A stretch of DNA of 64,000 nt from CBFHMJ01 sp965656875. Lineage in GTDB: Bacteria; Pseudomonadota; Gammaproteobacteria; Enterobacterales; Alteromonadaceae. Positions 62,151 through 64,000 of this stretch are shown in pieces (positions within the stretch are counted from its first letter, which is position 1; the number at the start of each line of letters is the position of its first letter). Below the pieces are notes generated by a model. It saw nothing but the letters and a program-made list of their open reading frames with translations. It was not told where the DNA came from and ran no database searches. The DNA lies in the NCBI GenBank assembly GCA_965656875.1, contig CBFHMJ010000038.1, positions 62,001-126,000 on the forward strand, given 5' to 3'. The translations under genes were made by a program, and so were the position numbers.

Positions 62151-62240
62151 CCAGAGCGTGTTGACCTTTGCAGGTAGGTTTATTAAATGGCCGTTGTTCG
62201 CTCATAGCTGTCTGTCAGTAAAGCCTAAACTAAAAGAACA
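62151..62240 (+). repeat. Dispersed intergenic repeat, probable copy C
   Basis: GACCTTTGCAGG and GTTGTTCG, followed by TCAGTAAAGCC-type sequence, line up with copies A and B in the same orientation, with a 10-base insertion in the middle. Similarity is weaker than between A and B. It lies upstream of the orphan ORF at 61766. Confidence 0.35.
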
Positions 62241-62288
62241 GATATGAGCTACTACACATTATTTTTTCAATTGATGTATTGCTCAGTA

Positions 62289-64000
62289 TTAATTCTCAAA
62301 ATATGACATGTCTTTCTCAAGCTCATGAGCCAGTCTTGAAAGTTCTGTTGCTGCATGGCTGGTTTCCTTCGCCCCTGAATGCGTCTGGGTAGCGATTGCA
62401 TCAATCTGATGGATTTTTTCAGCTACCTGAGAGGTTAATTCAACCTGCTGTGTCGCCGCTCCAGAAATATCAGCATTCATAACGTTAATTTCCGAAACCA
62501 CTTCATCAATCTTCATCAACGCGCCATTTACCGCATCAGCTTCCACTACACTGCTTTGCATCCGTTCCACACTCTGAATCATACTTTGCTGTGTCTGTTC
62601 AGTCGCTTCCTGCAATTTGCCAATAATGGCGTGGATTTGCGCCGTTTGCGCCTGAGTTCGCTGAGCCAGCGTTCTTACTTCATCGGCTACCACAGCAAAC
62701 CCTCGGCCTTGTTCACCAGCCCGTGCAGCCTCAATGGCCGCATTTAACGCCAACAGATTAGTTTGCTCTGCGATTCCCTGAATTGCAGATGACACCATAC
62801 CAATGTCTTTACTGTCTGCAACCAGCCGATCCAGCGATTCTCGTGAAGCCAGCAACTCTTCCTGGGTTTTGGTCATCATAGTTTGTAGCTGCTTAATCAG
62901 TAATTCCCCTTCCTGCGCTTCAGCTTTTGCTTTTTGGGCCGCATCTTCAGCACTATGTGCTGACGCTTCAATACCCGATGCTGATGATGTCACACCTTTG
63001 ATCGAATCGCTGATATCTGATGTTTGTTGCTCCTGATGAATGACATCAGTAATGGTTTTCTGCGTGACTACAACCATAGAATCCGACGAATCCGCCAACG
63101 TTTCACTGACATCAATAGCTCGTGCTACCAATGTTTGCAGCTGTTTTGTCATTTGATTAAACGATTCAGCAATCTCGTTTAATTCATCATTTCCGCTCAG
63201 GTGAATCTGAGTTGATAAAACGCCCTTATTAACTTCAGCAACGGCATTCTTCAATTCGCTGACATTCGCGGCTATAGAGAAATACATACCAAATAACAGG
63301 TAAATAGCGAGGAATGAACCGATGATAGATGCCATCAAGGTCCAGCGATTCGTCATCTTTGCTGATTCAATACGATTGTCCATAACACCTCGCAACACAG
63401 GCAGCATGGTATCTTTAAGACGTTTCAAATTTTCGGCGGTTAAATTTCCCTGGGTGATTACTTGTTGAGGAGAAACTTCTATTGAATCCGGGTCCAGTAT
63501 TCTTGATTTAACAAACCGTTGTAACCCACTGACTGAATCATACGCTTCAGACCACACTGGCCCCAGTGTTTTATTAATTTCAGGATTAAGGCGCAGGCTA
63601 AATTGCACCGCATTAGCAACCGACATTAGTCGCTCTGGCAGCAGCTGATTAGAATTCGAAAGACCAATGTAACTGTCTGGCGTAAATTGTCCTCTCGCAG
63701 CTACCCCTGTTGCTTCCTGGCTGACCGCACTTAGTTGAGCTAACAAACCCGGGCCTTCGCTAATCAGTACTTTAATCAAATTACTGGAATCTATAGACAG
63801 GTCGAGTTCAAGGTTACTGATATTGGCAATGTCTTGCTGATAATCAGCCAGGGCGGTCATGACTTCGGCTATATCTGTATCTGGCGTGATGTCGGTATAA
63901 CCCAATAGTTTATCTCGCGACCCCTGCACCAGATTGGCTTTATCAGCCAGCCCCTCAGGCACCACTATCGCTTTTTTTAACGCCGAAGATGCTTGCTGAC
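62289..64000 (-). CDS. Methyl-accepting chemotaxis protein (5' end outside window)
   Basis: The frame is open to the window edge, so the N-terminus is missing; a GTG at 63965 is internal. The visible 570 residues comprise a periplasmic sensor resembling type IV-pili/nitrate-sensor regions (residues about 1-215), a membrane helix (LMASIIGSFLAIYLLFGMYF), a HAMP domain (ELKNAVAEVNKGVLSTQIHL) and the signalling domain. The hairpin tip is IAEQTNLLALNAAIEAARAG followed by EQGRGFAVVADEVRTLAQRT, unmistakable for an MCP. It signals to CheA. The ligand is unknown. Confidence 0.95.
   Translation of the reverse strand, partial: QQASSALKKAIVVPEGLADKANLVQGSRDKLLGYTDITPDTDIAEVMTALADYQQDIANISNLELDLSIDSSNLIKVLISEGPGLLAQLSAVSQEATGVAARGQFTPDSYIGLSNSNQLLPERLMSVANAVQFSLRLNPEINKTLGPVWSEAYDSVSGLQRFVKSRILDPDSIEVSPQQVITQGNLTAENLKRLKDTMLPVLRGVMDNRIESAKMTNRWTLMASIIGSFLAIYLLFGMYFSIAANVSELKNAVAEVNKGVLSTQIHLSGNDELNEIAESFNQMTKQLQTLVARAIDVSETLADSSDSMVVVTQKTITDVIHQEQQTSDISDSIKGVTSSASGIEASAHSAEDAAQKAKAEAQEGELLIKQLQTMMTKTQEELLASRESLDRLVADSKDIGMVSSAIQGIAEQTNLLALNAAIEAARAGEQGRGFAVVADEVRTLAQRTQAQTAQIHAIIGKLQEATEQTQQSMIQSVERMQSSVVEADAVNGALMKIDEVVSEINVMNADISGAATQQVELTSQVAEKIHQIDAIATQTHSGAKETSHAATELSRLAHELEKDMSYFEN

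Overview
The window is chromosomal DNA from a Gammaproteobacterium, most likely a marine, moderately AT-rich relative of the Oceanospirillales/Alteromonadales type. The main evidence is conserved gammaproteobacterial gene blocks: rsmD / ftsY-ftsE-ftsX-rpoH, yibN-grxC-secB-gpsA next to gpmI-envC-ctp-yibQ, cysQ-nudE / yrfG and ydbH-ynbE-ydbL. There is no plasmid or phage signature. The genus cannot be fixed from the sequence alone. Both ends cut genes: korA on the left and a chemoreceptor gene on the right.

Layout. 0-2.1 kb: 2-oxoacid:ferredoxin oxidoreductase korAB. 2.2-5 kb: VOC protein, cysQ, nudE, yrfG. 5.1-7.6 kb: TonB-dependent receptor and a small unknown ORF. 7.6-14.7 kb: branched-chain amino-acid operon ilvL-ilvE-ilvD-ilvA-ilvB-ilvN on the minus strand, headed by a leader peptide and attenuator. 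15-21 kb: HupE/UreJ protein, M3 peptidase lipoprotein, amino-acid racemase, cytosine deaminase and a secreted hydrolase-like protein. 21.3-24.3 kb: three-gene operon with the hallmarks of hydrogen cyanide synthase (hcnABC). 25.2-27.4 kb: hutG-hutF for histidine breakdown via N-formylglutamate. 27.5-30.3 kb: an unknown protein, a rhomboid protease and a gene-poor AT-rich stretch. 30.4-34.9 kb: ydbL/ynbE/ydbH outer-membrane lipid-transport genes, a TetR regulator and an SDR. 35.2-38.3 kb: a SEL1-repeat/prolyl-4-hydroxylase fusion and an AGCS transporter. 38.7-42 kb: FAD monooxygenase, class IV aminotransferase and an unknown protein, possibly a small biosynthetic cassette. 42-53.6 kb: housekeeping genes (fieF-like, trmL, gpsA, secB, grxC, yibN, gpmI, envC, ctp, yibQ) and a CPA2 antiporter. 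54-59.2 kb: rpoH, ftsXEY, rsmD. 59.2-62.2 kb: DUF416 and YbjQ proteins and three orphan ORFs with an attC-like hairpin between two of them. 62.3-64 kb: chemoreceptor.

The strongest non-coding result is the ilv leader. A 26-codon ORF with 16 Ile/Val/Leu codons lies just upstream of a GC-rich terminator, and an 8-base segment inside its codons is exactly complementary to the terminator's 5' arm. This is a complete attenuation switch. Other points of interest are the hcnABC operon outside its usual pseudomonad setting, the 38.7-42 kb cassette, a dispersed intergenic repeat present in at least two and probably three copies, a 19-copy hexanucleotide repeat inside ftsY, and the attC-like element. 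All functional names rest on motif and family recognition by eye; no database search was run.
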